The position numbers and the translations under genes were made by a program. The notes beneath the pieces are model-generated. The model saw only the letters and a list, made by a program, of their open reading frames with translations, ran no database searches and had not been told where the DNA came from. Below, piece after piece: positions 23,647-32,992 of a stretch of DNA of 56,886 nt. The stretch lies in the NCBI GenBank assembly GCA_963626555.1, contig CAVFXQ010000014.1, forward strand, positions 1-56,886, read 5' to 3'. The stretch's first letter is position 1, and the number at the start of each line of letters is the position of its first letter. This DNA is from UBA1181 sp963626555. GTDB taxonomy: Bacteria; Bacteroidota; Bacteroidia; Bacteroidales; Paludibacteraceae.

Positions 23647-25389
23647 ATGGATAATGCTTTATTACAAGAGTGTACCGCAAAAGCAAACTCTTGGTTGAAT
23701 GGTAGTTTCGATGCAGAGACAAAGGCAGAGGTAAAGCGTATGTTAGATAATTCTGACAAAACGGACCTTATCGATGCATTCTATACTGATTTGGAATTTG
23801 GAACAGGCGGACTTCGGGGAATCATGGGTGTCGGAACAAACCGCATGAATAAGTATGTGGTTGGAATGGCAACTCAAGGGTTGGCAAACTACTTGAAGAA
23901 GGCTTTCCCTGGAAAGAACGATTTAAGTGTTGTTGTAGGACATGACTGCCGTAACAACTCGCGTCTTTTCGCTGAGATTGTAGCCAACATTTTCTCTGCC
24001 AATGGTATTAAGGCATATTTATTTGAAAGTCTTCGACCAACACCGGAAATTTCATTTGCCATCCGTCAGTTGGGATGCCAAAGCGGTGTAAATATCACAG
24101 CCTCTCATAATCCTAAAGAGTACAATGGTTACAAAGCATATTGGGAAGACGGTGCGCAGGTACTCGCTCCTCACGATAAGGGTATCATTGATGAGGTAAA
24201 CAAGGTGAAGGTGGATGACGTTAAGTTCGAACCCAACAAAGACCTCATCAAGATTATCGGTGGTGAGATGGACTACGACTATATGACTGCCGTTAAGGAG
24301 GCAATGGTTGACCAAGACGTTATTCTTCGTCAGAAAGATCTCAATATCGTATATTCTCCACTTCACGGAACAGGACGTGTGATCATTCCGTTGTGTCTCC
24401 GTTCATGGGGATTCCAAAACATCAATGTCGTACCTGAGCAGATGGTTATCGATGGAAACTTCCCTACGGTGAAGTCGCCAAACCCAGAGAACGCTGAGGC
24501 AATGACAATGGGTATGAACCTCGGTACGAAGTTGGGTGCAGACTTGGTTATCGCTTCCGATCCTGATGCCGACCGTCTGGCAATCGTTTGCCGCGACGAC
24601 AAGGGTGAGTGGGTGATTATCAATGGTAACCAAACATGTATGATGTTCTGCTACTATATCATCACCAATATGAAGAAGCTCGGCAAGTTGAAGGGCAATG
24701 AGTTCTTGGTGAAGACGATTGTAACCTCAGAATTGATTCGCGAGATTGCAGACAAGAACAATGTCAAGTTGTATGACGAGTACACTGGATTCAAGTGGAT
24801 CGCTTACCGAATACGTGTCAACGAAGGGAAGGAGAAGTACATCGGTGGTGGAGAGGAATCATTTGGTTTCTTGCCATACGATAAGGTACGAGACAAAGAT
24901 TCTCCAGCGTCCATTTGTTTGATTTGTGAAATTGCAGCGTGGGCAAAAGACAATGGAATGTCTCTCTACGAGTTGCTGATGAATATCTATATGGAGTATG
25001 GATTCCAGAAGGAGAGTGCAATCAGCGTTGTGAAGCCAGGAAAGAGTGGCGCAGACGAGATTAAGGCGATGATGGAGAATTTCCGCCAAAATCCTCCAAA
25101 GGAGCTTGCAGGATCACCAGTAAAAGTAATGAAAGACTTCAAGACTTTGAAAGAGACGTGCATCAAGTGTGGCACAGTGAAAGACATCAACATGCCAGAG
25201 ACAGCCAACGTGCTACAGTTCTTCACCGAAGACGGAACGAAGGTGAGTGTACGTCCATCAGGCACCGAGCCAAAGATCAAGTTCTATGTTGAAGTAAAGG
25301 GAGAAATGAAATCGCCTGCTGATTATCCAACTGCTAATGCGGCAGCGAATGAGAAAGTAGAAGCGATAAAGAAAAGTTTGAATTTATAA
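23647..25389 (+). CDS. Phosphoglucomutase/phosphomannomutase
   Basis: The 580-residue enzyme interconverts hexose-1- and hexose-6-phosphates, feeding nucleotide-sugar synthesis. The phosphoserine loop ITASHNPKEYNGYK is near residue 150, the metal-binding DPDADR near 304, the sugar-binding GGGEESFG near 400 and the phosphate-binding RPSGTEPKIKFY near 535. These are the four hallmark sites of the alpha-D-phosphohexomutase family, and the length fits the PgcA/PGM-2-like branch. Substrate preference cannot be told from sequence. Codon use is more GC-rich and regular than in neighbours, as expected of a highly expressed gene. A strong terminator follows. Confidence 0.95.
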   Translation: MDNALLQECTAKANSWLNGSFDAETKAEVKRMLDNSDKTDLIDAFYTDLEFGTGGLRGIMGVGTNRMNKYVVGMATQGLANYLKKAFPGKNDLSVVVGHDCRNNSRLFAEIVANIFSANGIKAYLFESLRPTPEISFAIRQLGCQSGVNITASHNPKEYNGYKAYWEDGAQVLAPHDKGIIDEVNKVKVDDVKFEPNKDLIKIIGGEMDYDYMTAVKEAMVDQDVILRQKDLNIVYSPLHGTGRVIIPLCLRSWGFQNINVVPEQMVIDGNFPTVKSPNPENAEAMTMGMNLGTKLGADLVIASDPDADRLAIVCRDDKGEWVIINGNQTCMMFCYYIITNMKKLGKLKGNEFLVKTIVTSELIREIADKNNVKLYDEYTGFKWIAYRIRVNEGKEKYIGGGEESFGFLPYDKVRDKDSPASICLICEIAAWAKDNGMSLYELLMNIYMEYGFQKESAISVVKPGKSGADEIKAMMENFRQNPPKELAGSPVKVMKDFKTLKETCIKCGTVKDINMPETANVLQFFTEDGTKVSVRPSGTEPKIKFYVEVKGEMKSPADYPTANAAANEKVEAIKKSLNL

Positions 25390-25411
25390 TTTATCGTATC
25401 AAACGATTGTT

Positions 25412-25445
25412 AAAAAGGGTTGCCATTTAAGGCAACCCTTTTTAT
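25412..25445 (+). terminator. Terminator of the secA-lgt-phosphomutase operon
   Basis: The stem AAAGGGTTGCC (25414-25424) pairs with GGCAACCCTTT (25431-25441) around a six-base loop and is followed by TTTTATT. It begins 23 bases after the stop codon. Confidence 0.92.
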
Positions 25446-25518
25446 TATGTGAAAAGGAATAGATATCTTGAAGAAAAATCAACGATTCTATTTTCCCAAA
25501 AACTGCGGTAATTTTAAA

Positions 25519-25548
25519 TATGGGGATGGATTTCTATCCATCCCCATA
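25519..25548 (-). terminator. Hairpin downstream of the calcium ATPase gene
   Basis: A perfect 12-base-pair stem (25519-25530 with 25537-25548) with a six-base loop lies 12 bases beyond the stop of the minus-strand gene. The following TTTAAAATT is a weak T tract, so it is probably a terminator, though less efficient than its neighbour. Confidence 0.7.
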
Positions 25549-25560
25549 AAAGCAGAATTC

Positions 25561-28500
25561 TTATTTCTTAAACAACCTAAGAGCCTCCCCAATCCATAAG
25601 ACGAACGAGGTCGCTACGGTGATGATAACCCAATCTACCAATTTTACACCACCCTCTGCCACATTGAACATTTCTTGTAAGCCAGGACATTCTGTCATCA
25701 ACACCTGACCAACAAAAATGACAAGCGCAATGACAATAAACCATTTAGTGTCTCTCCAAGAGATGCCTTTGAATGCTGAACCTGAAGTCATGAATGCCTT
25801 TGCATTGAACATGTTCCAGAATTGAAGCATCACGAAAATCGTGAAGAACAAACCGAGTTCGTATGCTGATAATCCGTTGTTTTCACCCCATACGGCTGTG
25901 CCGTTAAAGATATCTGTCAAGCAATTGATGTCGGTATGTTGGAAGTAGATGCAAAGACCGAGCAATAGAACAGTGAAAATACCACCTACAGCAAGTATTC
26001 CAGTCCCCATACCCTTTAGAATATGCTCGTTTATAGGTCGTGGTTTTTCATCCATTACCGTTTTTGACGGAGGAAGAGATGCAAGAGCAAGGGCAGCAAA
26101 AGTATCCATAATGAGGTTCACCCAAAGCATTTGCGTTACGGTGAGAGGAGATTCTTCTCCAATGAATGCCCCAATAGCCACGATAAGACAAGCAGCAACG
26201 TTTACTGTCAATTGGAAAAGTATGAAACGCTTGATATTCTTGTAGAGCGAACGTCCCCACATAACAGCATTGGCAATAGTAGAGAAAGAATTGTCTATAA
26301 TCGTCATATCGCTAGCCTCTTTTGCAACAGATGTTCCGTCACCCATAGAAAGACCTACATTAGCCGCATTAAGGGCTGGCGCATCGTTTGTTCCATCTCC
26401 AGTAACTGCCACTACATAATCAAGCGATTTCAACATACGGACGGCACGTTCCTTATCATTTGGACGAGCTCGAGATATTATCTTCACCTTTGGCAAACGA
26501 TTCCTCAGCTCCTCATCGCTCATAGCCGCAAGGTCTGTTCCGATAAGTATATTCTCGTCTGTATCGTTGTCTTTCCAAAGTCCGAGTTGGCGACCAATCT
26601 CTTTGGCAGTACCAGGAGCATCTCCAGTTACAATCTTAACCTGAATGCCAGCATTAAGACAGTCGGCAATTGCCGCAGGCACATCTGCACGAACAGGATC
26701 CTCTATACCTACGATTCCCATCATCGTAAGGTCGTTGACCGCTAACTTTCCGTTTACAAACACACCATCAAGAGATCCAATCTCTTTGTATGCAAAAGCA
26801 AGTGTACGATTAGCATGGCTTTGATATTCTGCCAATTTATTATTGTACGCCTTCTTATCATCGTCTGCCAACGAACACATATTCATAAGAATGTCAGGAG
26901 CTCCCTTTACATACACAATAGAGTTACCCGTAACGGAAGACTTTACAATAGTTGCCATATACTTCAGCTCTGTTGTAAATTGTATACGGTCAATCACTTC
27001 AAGAGATTCTCGCAAATCAAGATAGTTAACCCCTTGTTTATTCAGCCAAAGTAGGAGCGCACCCTCCGTAGGATTACCAATCGTCTTAATCTTGCTTGCA
27101 TCTGAATGGTCAAGATTCGCCGTTGTGTTTATGGCAATACATTCTTTCAAAAGAGCAGACGCTCTGTCATCACCTAATTTTTGTTCATTAAGACCTGCGA
27201 ACGATGTATCAACAACGGTCATTTGGTTTTGTGTGAGCGTTCCGGTCTTATCCGAGCAAATGACAGACACCGCACCCATTGTCTCACAAGCGTGCATCGT
27301 TCGAGGCAATGTGTTTTGCTTCATCAGTCGCTTCATACTGAAAGCAAGACTTAATGTAACAGCCATAGGTAGTCCTTCAGGCACAGCAACTACAATCAAC
27401 GTAACAGCGATCATGATAGAGTCGAGTGCGTATTGAATAAGCACTGGCCAGTTGGTTGCCGTAGTTGTACCTTCTGCAAAGTAGATAATAATACCGATGA
27501 TAGGCAACACCATGAAGGAGAGAACTTGCCAAAGCTCCAAACTCTCTTCATTCTCCTCGTTTTTCTTTTTGTTAAGTATAAAATAAACGATAGAGGCTAA
27601 AGCAAGTGAACCAACGAGACATCCCGCTAATGCACCATAATTTGGATTTGGGAGCATAATAGCGTGACGCACCAAACGCCCGAGTACAATTAAGATAGCA
27701 AGTCCATAACTCGTCTTTGTAATCAGACCTGCAAGTTCATCCAATTTTTCGCTCAATGGAGTTGCTTCTCCATCTTTCACTTGAGCAGCCTCAAACACCT
27801 TACCGCAAGCCGTCGCATCACCTACAGCAAATACACGAGCCATGCAGTCTCCCTCCATGACGGTGCAACCCTTCATTACATGGTTTGAAGGATACGTCGC
27901 ATCTTTATCAAACTGCGCAGGGTCAGTTGTTTTCGCACACTGAGGTTCTCCTGTAAGAGAAGACTCGTTCATCATTAGGTTCATGCAACTGAGGATTTCC
28001 GCATCTGCAGGGACTTCTTCGCCTGCCTCAAGCAATATGATATCGCCTACCACGATGTCCTTTCGGGGAACCTGACACACATTATCGTTACGGATAACCT
28101 TAACCAAGGTATCATCGTTGACCTCGTTCAAACTCTTGAATGTCTTTTCATTCTGAGATTCAAGAATATGCGCAACCGTTGTTGCTAAAAGCACAGCCGC
28201 CGCAATACCAACGAGCTCCAAGTAGGGCTCCCAACCCTCAACGCCACCGAAGACACCGTTATAAAACGCAATTCCTCCAGAAAGGATAAGGGCAAAAAGC
28301 AAAATCGTAAACAACGAGTCAATGTCGAACGATTTTTCTTCCTCATTCCACTCTCCTCCTAGATAAGCCACGAGGTAGGTTAATGCGAAAAGAACAAATG
28401 ACAGGACAGGTGCTATCCAGAGTCCGTCATGCTGATAGATACCCGAGAGAGGTAACACAGTAGCTGCCAGAACAGCTATCACGAAGATAGCCAAATCGAC

Positions 28501-28647
28501 CTTCAGCAGCCAGAAATGCATACAGTCTTTAATCTTGTCCCAAACAGATTGCTCTGCGGGTGGTGTCAGAATGTTGGCACCATGTTTTTTTCGGCTTTCG
28601 AGCACTTCGGCATCGGACAAGCCTGAATAATGATGTTTTTGCCCCAT
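25561..28647 (-). CDS. Calcium-translocating P-type ATPase (type IIB-like)
   Basis: The 1,028-residue pump exports Ca2+ using ATP. The N-terminal cation-ATPase domain begins YSGLSDAEVLESRKKHG. The actuator shows NESSLTGEP near 220, the membrane motif PEGLP in VAVPEGLPMAVTL near 420, and the phosphorylated Asp lies in SDKTGTLTQNQMT near 464. TGDAPGTAKEIGR and TGDGTNDAPAL complete the set. The layout resembles plasma-membrane-type Ca2+ pumps common in Bacteroidetes, without an obvious regulatory tail. It is 106 bases downstream of the Ter-module kinase on the same strand. Exact ion choice is inferred from family. Confidence 0.93.
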   Translation of the reverse strand: MGQKHHYSGLSDAEVLESRKKHGANILTPPAEQSVWDKIKDCMHFWLLKVDLAIFVIAVLAATVLPLSGIYQHDGLWIAPVLSFVLFALTYLVAYLGGEWNEEEKSFDIDSLFTILLFALILSGGIAFYNGVFGGVEGWEPYLELVGIAAAVLLATTVAHILESQNEKTFKSLNEVNDDTLVKVIRNDNVCQVPRKDIVVGDIILLEAGEEVPADAEILSCMNLMMNESSLTGEPQCAKTTDPAQFDKDATYPSNHVMKGCTVMEGDCMARVFAVGDATACGKVFEAAQVKDGEATPLSEKLDELAGLITKTSYGLAILIVLGRLVRHAIMLPNPNYGALAGCLVGSLALASIVYFILNKKKNEENEESLELWQVLSFMVLPIIGIIIYFAEGTTTATNWPVLIQYALDSIMIAVTLIVVAVPEGLPMAVTLSLAFSMKRLMKQNTLPRTMHACETMGAVSVICSDKTGTLTQNQMTVVDTSFAGLNEQKLGDDRASALLKECIAINTTANLDHSDASKIKTIGNPTEGALLLWLNKQGVNYLDLRESLEVIDRIQFTTELKYMATIVKSSVTGNSIVYVKGAPDILMNMCSLADDDKKAYNNKLAEYQSHANRTLAFAYKEIGSLDGVFVNGKLAVNDLTMMGIVGIEDPVRADVPAAIADCLNAGIQVKIVTGDAPGTAKEIGRQLGLWKDNDTDENILIGTDLAAMSDEELRNRLPKVKIISRARPNDKERAVRMLKSLDYVVAVTGDGTNDAPALNAANVGLSMGDGTSVAKEASDMTIIDNSFSTIANAVMWGRSLYKNIKRFILFQLTVNVAACLIVAIGAFIGEESPLTVTQMLWVNLIMDTFAALALASLPPSKTVMDEKPRPINEHILKGMGTGILAVGGIFTVLLLGLCIYFQHTDINCLTDIFNGTAVWGENNGLSAYELGLFFTIFVMLQFWNMFNAKAFMTSGSAFKGISWRDTKWFIVIALVIFVGQVLMTECPGLQEMFNVAEGGVKLVDWVIITVATSFVLWIGEALRLFKK

Positions 28648-28753
28648 TGTAGGATTTTTATTAGTGATAATTCTTTGATTTTCTGAATATTACATTTTTT
28701 TACACAAAAAATAAGTATTATTGAAACAAATAATATATAGTTTTTGTATTTCT

Positions 28754-30253
28754 TTAGTTCTTCACAAGTTGTACAACTATCAATCGTCCTCCCTGGCTTT
28801 TGTCAAGAAGTATCTGCCTGCCATCGGTCAGCGGAACGAATTGGCCAACGGGAATCGCTTTTTTGTCAGTAGCATCATACATATCGGGAAGACGACGGTT
28901 GATGAGTATCCATTGTCCATTATAGAAATGGAAATCGCCAACAGGCTTTTTATCATCCTCGCTTGTCTTTTCATTGGCTGCAATAAGGTTGTTGGAGTGC
29001 CAACGATAGAGTGTCTGCTTGTCGTACACCATAAGACGGTAACGCTCGGAGATGAATTTTCCATGCGAAGGCGCATAATAGAAATTAAGGATGGGCAGTT
29101 GCCCCTTGTATTCCGTTCCACAGAAAGGGCAATGTGGTTTCGTTGAGTTATCGAACACATACCAATGAGCCTCACATTTCGGATTCTGACACGGCTGCAC
29201 AAGATCGCACGTTTTTACCAATGCCTCCTCCCATTGCAATGCAGAAGGACGAGCAGACGGATTATGAACCCCATCAATGAACGCCTTATCAAAAAGTTCC
29301 TTTAGGTATGGACCGCAAATAGTGTAAGGCATTTTTACTGGATCTCCCTGTGGAAGTTGCGACTTTGCTAACTGATCTACCTTTACGCTATTTGTCTTAT
29401 CTGTGGGATGTTCAATGAACAAAGCGTGCGAGCCGTAACGCATGTCGTCATCCTTCTGAGGATCGTCTACATCCCATACCTTTCCTCCATCTAATGGGTG
29501 GCGGTTAAGTAGAAATGTGTAAATGAGTACGGCAAGAGCGTGGCGGTCTGTTTCTATTTTCGGAAGATTCTTTTTCGGATCGTCTACTTTCAAAGTCTTG
29601 GTTGCAAGCACTTCTGGCGCGATAAAGCCTGGCGTGCCAACCACCTCTGGTGGAAATTTATGGGGTACTACTAATCCATCGCAGTCGATGATACAAGCGT
29701 TACCACTAAGAGGGTCAACTAAAACATTGTTATACGACAAATCAGAGTGTGCGAGCCCTGCGGCATGCAGACGGCGCATTGCACGCGCTATCTTCAAACA
29801 CATGTGCAAGCGGTCGAGAAAAGTTCCCTTTTGATCTATAGGAACAAATCTGTTGATAAGTTTAGCAGACGAAAACCACTTGCCATTTTTCTCTTGCCCA
29901 TTCTTAATGTAAGGCCAAGAGTCTGCGACACCACTGAAGAAGAATTTACTATCATAGAAAGGGATGACGATACCAGTTAGACCTTTCCATTCAACAATCT
30001 TTGTAGGCCATGCGAAGAATTGTTTCCAGTATTCGCCGATACTATCAGAAGTGAAAATCTTAGGTCGATGGATATTTACAATATCGTTGATACGAGCTTT
30101 GTCATTGGCATTTATCGGCTTTCGATAGAATGCCACGACATACGTTTTGTCCGTGGAGAAATAAACATCCTTGACACCACCTTGAGCCTTGATTTCATCG
30201 TAGAACTCAACGATACTGCCATCAGTTGCCGTAAGTGTTACTTTATTTGCCAT
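28754..30253 (-). CDS. Ter-module protein kinase with C-terminal zinc ribbon
   Basis: The 499-residue protein has an N-terminal protein-kinase-like domain. The catalytic loop HSDLSYNNVLVD lies at 169-180, the Asp and Asn being intact with HRD changed to HSD, and the metal-binding motif is DCDG (190-193) in place of DFG. The segment VGTPGFIAPEV is the activation/P+1 region. A zinc ribbon follows near 365-395 (CQNPKCEAHW ... CPFCG). The last ~100 residues form a beta-rich tail with tryptophans. Such kinases belong with TerY-type VWA proteins and PP2C phosphatases in the TerY-P triad. Both partners are immediately upstream, the phosphatase gene ending four bases before this start. Confidence 0.87.
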   Translation of the reverse strand: MANKVTLTATDGSIVEFYDEIKAQGGVKDVYFSTDKTYVVAFYRKPINANDKARINDIVNIHRPKIFTSDSIGEYWKQFFAWPTKIVEWKGLTGIVIPFYDSKFFFSGVADSWPYIKNGQEKNGKWFSSAKLINRFVPIDQKGTFLDRLHMCLKIARAMRRLHAAGLAHSDLSYNNVLVDPLSGNACIIDCDGLVVPHKFPPEVVGTPGFIAPEVLATKTLKVDDPKKNLPKIETDRHALAVLIYTFLLNRHPLDGGKVWDVDDPQKDDDMRYGSHALFIEHPTDKTNSVKVDQLAKSQLPQGDPVKMPYTICGPYLKELFDKAFIDGVHNPSARPSALQWEEALVKTCDLVQPCQNPKCEAHWYVFDNSTKPHCPFCGTEYKGQLPILNFYYAPSHGKFISERYRLMVYDKQTLYRWHSNNLIAANEKTSEDDKKPVGDFHFYNGQWILINRRLPDMYDATDKKAIPVGQFVPLTDGRQILLDKSQGGRLIVVQLVKN

Positions 30254-30257
30254 AGAC

Positions 30258-31898
30258 CTACTCCTTGTATTCTTCGCTATTAGGTTTGTTAGATTCTTCT
30301 ACGTTTTCTGATTCGGCAGAAGCTTCTGAAAATTCAGCCTCTGTAACTTCATCTATTGCTTCCGTGTTATCGCATTCTGAGTCTGCGACATCACATTTAT
30401 CAGACTGTTCTATTATATCGTTCTCCATTCCTTTGCTTTCACCCTCATAAAGAATTGCGATTGTACGATCATCATGATTACCGGGAGACCAAAAATCAAG
30501 CCAGTCTAAAAGTTGGTTTCTTGAATCTTCATTGTCATCACTTAAGTCGACACCATTTTCCTGTAGGTCATTCCACAATGCATCCCATTTTTGGGGATTG
30601 TTAAGATTGGCATCTGTCTCAAATTTAGGATCGCTCACGCCATCGCTCATTAGGAACAATGCCGTAAAGTCGTCCACAATAGTGAATCGCAGTCTTTGAT
30701 AAAGAGATGTAGAGTCCTTAAAAATCTCTGGCATCGTCAAGAAACGAGTCTGACCAGCATACTCACCCTCATCAGGGACACCCAAAATCTTTGCGGTATG
30801 TTCCTTGCGGTTATAGAGACAGATTGCTCCGTCCCCCACCCAAAAAGAAGCGATGAACCAACCGAAATCAAATTTTTTACAAATCGTCAGAAGAAGGGTT
30901 GTTGCATAGAGTTTTAGAGGTTGCTTCATCAATGATGCCTCTGCATTTATCGCTTTATGAGCACTAAAGGCCGCTGATCCTACTATTTTATAGATGTAGT
31001 TACCCACTGCTTTGCGCGCTTCCTCCTCTGATTCTACTTTCAATCGGTCATACTCGTCAATTGCGTTCTCAAAGTCCTCGTTGTCAATAAGATTCAACTT
31101 ACAATAGTTAACAGATTCATCACATGCAATTTGAGAACCTTTTCTTGAAAACTTTGCACTTCCTGCTCCATCAGCCACAGCCATGATATACCAGCCATTA
31201 CTCATGTGTTCCATACGGAAATGGTCATCGCGAGGTTTGCCCTCTTGAGCATGGCTACGTCCACGCTTGCTGGCCGCCACAATATCCTTTTGCGGTGTAC
31301 CATCCGCCAAGGCATCTACTTTTACATATTCCGTCTGTATATCCTCCTTCTTGTACTTAGGTTCTGGCATCTTATCCCAATCCACGGGGAGGTTCTTCCA
31401 CAATTTTCGAGGGTCTTGATTGATTACAAAAGGGATTTTCTTTTCAAGTATTAGTTGACTTTCAGGCATATCAATACCTTTAAAAGTATATTTCAGCGTC
31501 AACTCAAAGGTCGATTCTGGAGTGGCACCATTCTCCCGTAATGTATCCAAATTTGGTGTACCTGATATTGAGAAGCTCTTTCGATCTGCATCTACTGTTA
31601 GTGTTAACCCATAAGTCTCTTTATCAAGACCTACGACACTTTCAACACAGATTTCAATATTAGGGAATGCAGAGGAGGTCACCTTTGGCATATCCACCGT
31701 CTGAAAATATTCTTGATTTTCCTTGGCATTCGGGATGTTGAGATTCCACTTAATCTCGTTCTCAACCATTTTTATTTTGTCCATAATATACTCGTTATAA
31801 AGCCCCCATAGTTTATTAGATAAGAAGCGGAGAAATCCTTCTACTTTCTTATCGTCTTCCGTTCCTACAAGGATTTGTAATATTTTATCTACTGTCAT
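30258..31898 (-). CDS. Ter-module PP2C-type protein phosphatase
   Basis: The 546-residue protein has an N-terminal ~200-residue region with a helical start and a beta-rich middle. A PP2C domain follows (about 210-480) with GRSHAQEGKPRDDHF, ADGAGSAKFS (243-252) and late FLMSDGVSD and NHDDRTIAIL, the metal-binding aspartates being present. The last ~60 residues are strongly acidic and probably disordered. PP2C enzymes remove phosphate from Ser/Thr, here most likely reversing the kinase encoded next. I use the ATG at 31898, two bases after the stop of the VWA gene and preceded by GGGAGAGG; the longer frame back to 32015 would overlap that gene by over 100 bases. Confidence 0.88.
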   Translation of the reverse strand: MTVDKILQILVGTEDDKKVEGFLRFLSNKLWGLYNEYIMDKIKMVENEIKWNLNIPNAKENQEYFQTVDMPKVTSSAFPNIEICVESVVGLDKETYGLTLTVDADRKSFSISGTPNLDTLRENGATPESTFELTLKYTFKGIDMPESQLILEKKIPFVINQDPRKLWKNLPVDWDKMPEPKYKKEDIQTEYVKVDALADGTPQKDIVAASKRGRSHAQEGKPRDDHFRMEHMSNGWYIMAVADGAGSAKFSRKGSQIACDESVNYCKLNLIDNEDFENAIDEYDRLKVESEEEARKAVGNYIYKIVGSAAFSAHKAINAEASLMKQPLKLYATTLLLTICKKFDFGWFIASFWVGDGAICLYNRKEHTAKILGVPDEGEYAGQTRFLTMPEIFKDSTSLYQRLRFTIVDDFTALFLMSDGVSDPKFETDANLNNPQKWDALWNDLQENGVDLSDDNEDSRNQLLDWLDFWSPGNHDDRTIAILYEGESKGMENDIIEQSDKCDVADSECDNTEAIDEVTEAEFSEASAESENVEESNKPNSEEYKE

Positions 31899-31900
31899 AA

Positions 31901-32941
31901 TCAACCTCTCCCTCTTGTAATATCCATACCTCCTTCTATCTCTTCGATTGAACCTTTCTCTCCACACCAAGGACAGACTGCTGTTCGTCCATCCGAACAC
32001 ATGATATTGCCACACTCACATACAACGCCATACTGGTTTCCACAACAAGGACAAGTCGGTACACCTCGAAGCGCCATCGTGTTAATGTATCGATTAGATT
32101 TTCCATCACTCAAACTGTTGTAAGCCTCCTCGTCAACCGGATATGCCCCTAAAAGCTTAAAATCCTCATCTCCCGAGTCTGCATATCCAAAGTCGTCCGA
32201 CTTAGGCAAATGTTTCACATATTTAATCAAATATTGTTTTTTTGTGTTAGAACATTTGCCCACCAAGACGGTGAAATTCTCGTCGACAACACACGGCAGA
32301 TTAGCATCAACTTTTTCAAGGTTGATTCCAACAGTCGGTGCTAAAGCTAAAGTATCATCACCCAGGTCAGAAACAGAAATACTCGTTGCCTTGATGGAAG
32401 CGGTCACCCACTTGAAAAAGGCTTTGAAAGACATTTCATCAGTTTCATTCAAACGTAGAACATTATCTGAAATTTGTCCGAGTAACTGTGTATTTACATT
32501 ATTACCAATAGAGATGGCTACGATATTCGCTTTGCGACCGTATTTCTGATTCCATCTTGTAAAAGCATTAGAGGGATTGTCTGTTGGTGTGCCGTCCGTG
32601 AAAAGGAAAATAAGAGGCTTCCAATCGCCTTTCTTCTCTGTCGTTGTCTTCACAACATTTTTGTCAATGTCGTCCATCAGAAAGTTGAGTGCTGCACCGA
32701 GAGATGTTCCTCCACCGATAGGAAATATCGGAGGGTAGAACTTGCAGAGTTCAGTCAGTGGCGACAGACTCATTGCTTTTCCAGCGAAAGCGATAATGGC
32801 GACAAATGCTGTTTCAAGAGCATAAGGGTCTGTGCGTAATTCCTGGATTATCTGGCGCATGCCATTCTCCACTTGTTTTATAGGTTCTCCTACCATTGAC
32901 TCTGATACGTCAACAAGGAAATAGATGGGTAATCTCCTCAT
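31901..32941 (-). CDS. terY: TerY-type VWA protein with C-terminal zinc ribbon
   Basis: The 346-residue protein has an N-terminal von Willebrand A domain (about 1-200). The MIDAS start is FLVDVSESMVGEP, and the later FLFTDGTPTDNP supplies further metal ligands. The region after 210 is a separate domain, followed by a double zinc ribbon (about 295-335, CPCCGNQYGVVCECG ... CPWCG). TerY proteins are thought to act as metal-dependent adaptors in Ter stress systems. This long form is the one usually coupled to PP2C and kinase genes, which follow directly. Confidence 0.9.
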   Translation of the reverse strand: MRRLPIYFLVDVSESMVGEPIKQVENGMRQIIQELRTDPYALETAFVAIIAFAGKAMSLSPLTELCKFYPPIFPIGGGTSLGAALNFLMDDIDKNVVKTTTEKKGDWKPLIFLFTDGTPTDNPSNAFTRWNQKYGRKANIVAISIGNNVNTQLLGQISDNVLRLNETDEMSFKAFFKWVTASIKATSISVSDLGDDTLALAPTVGINLEKVDANLPCVVDENFTVLVGKCSNTKKQYLIKYVKHLPKSDDFGYADSGDEDFKLLGAYPVDEEAYNSLSDGKSNRYINTMALRGVPTCPCCGNQYGVVCECGNIMCSDGRTAVCPWCGEKGSIEEIEGGMDITRGRG

Positions 32942-32992
32942 ACTATGATAGTTTTAAATGTTAGTGAATGTTTTTCTGATCAATGCGCATAA

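Noticed and set aside
26131..26745. 204-residue plus-strand frame antisense to the calcium ATPase
   Set aside because: No domain, no start signals, and full overlap with the conserved P-domain of the ATPase.
31899..32015. Longer start for the PP2C gene at 32015
   Set aside because: It would overlap the zinc-ribbon end of the preceding VWA gene by more than 100 bases; the ATG at 31898 has a good ribosome site and fits the family.
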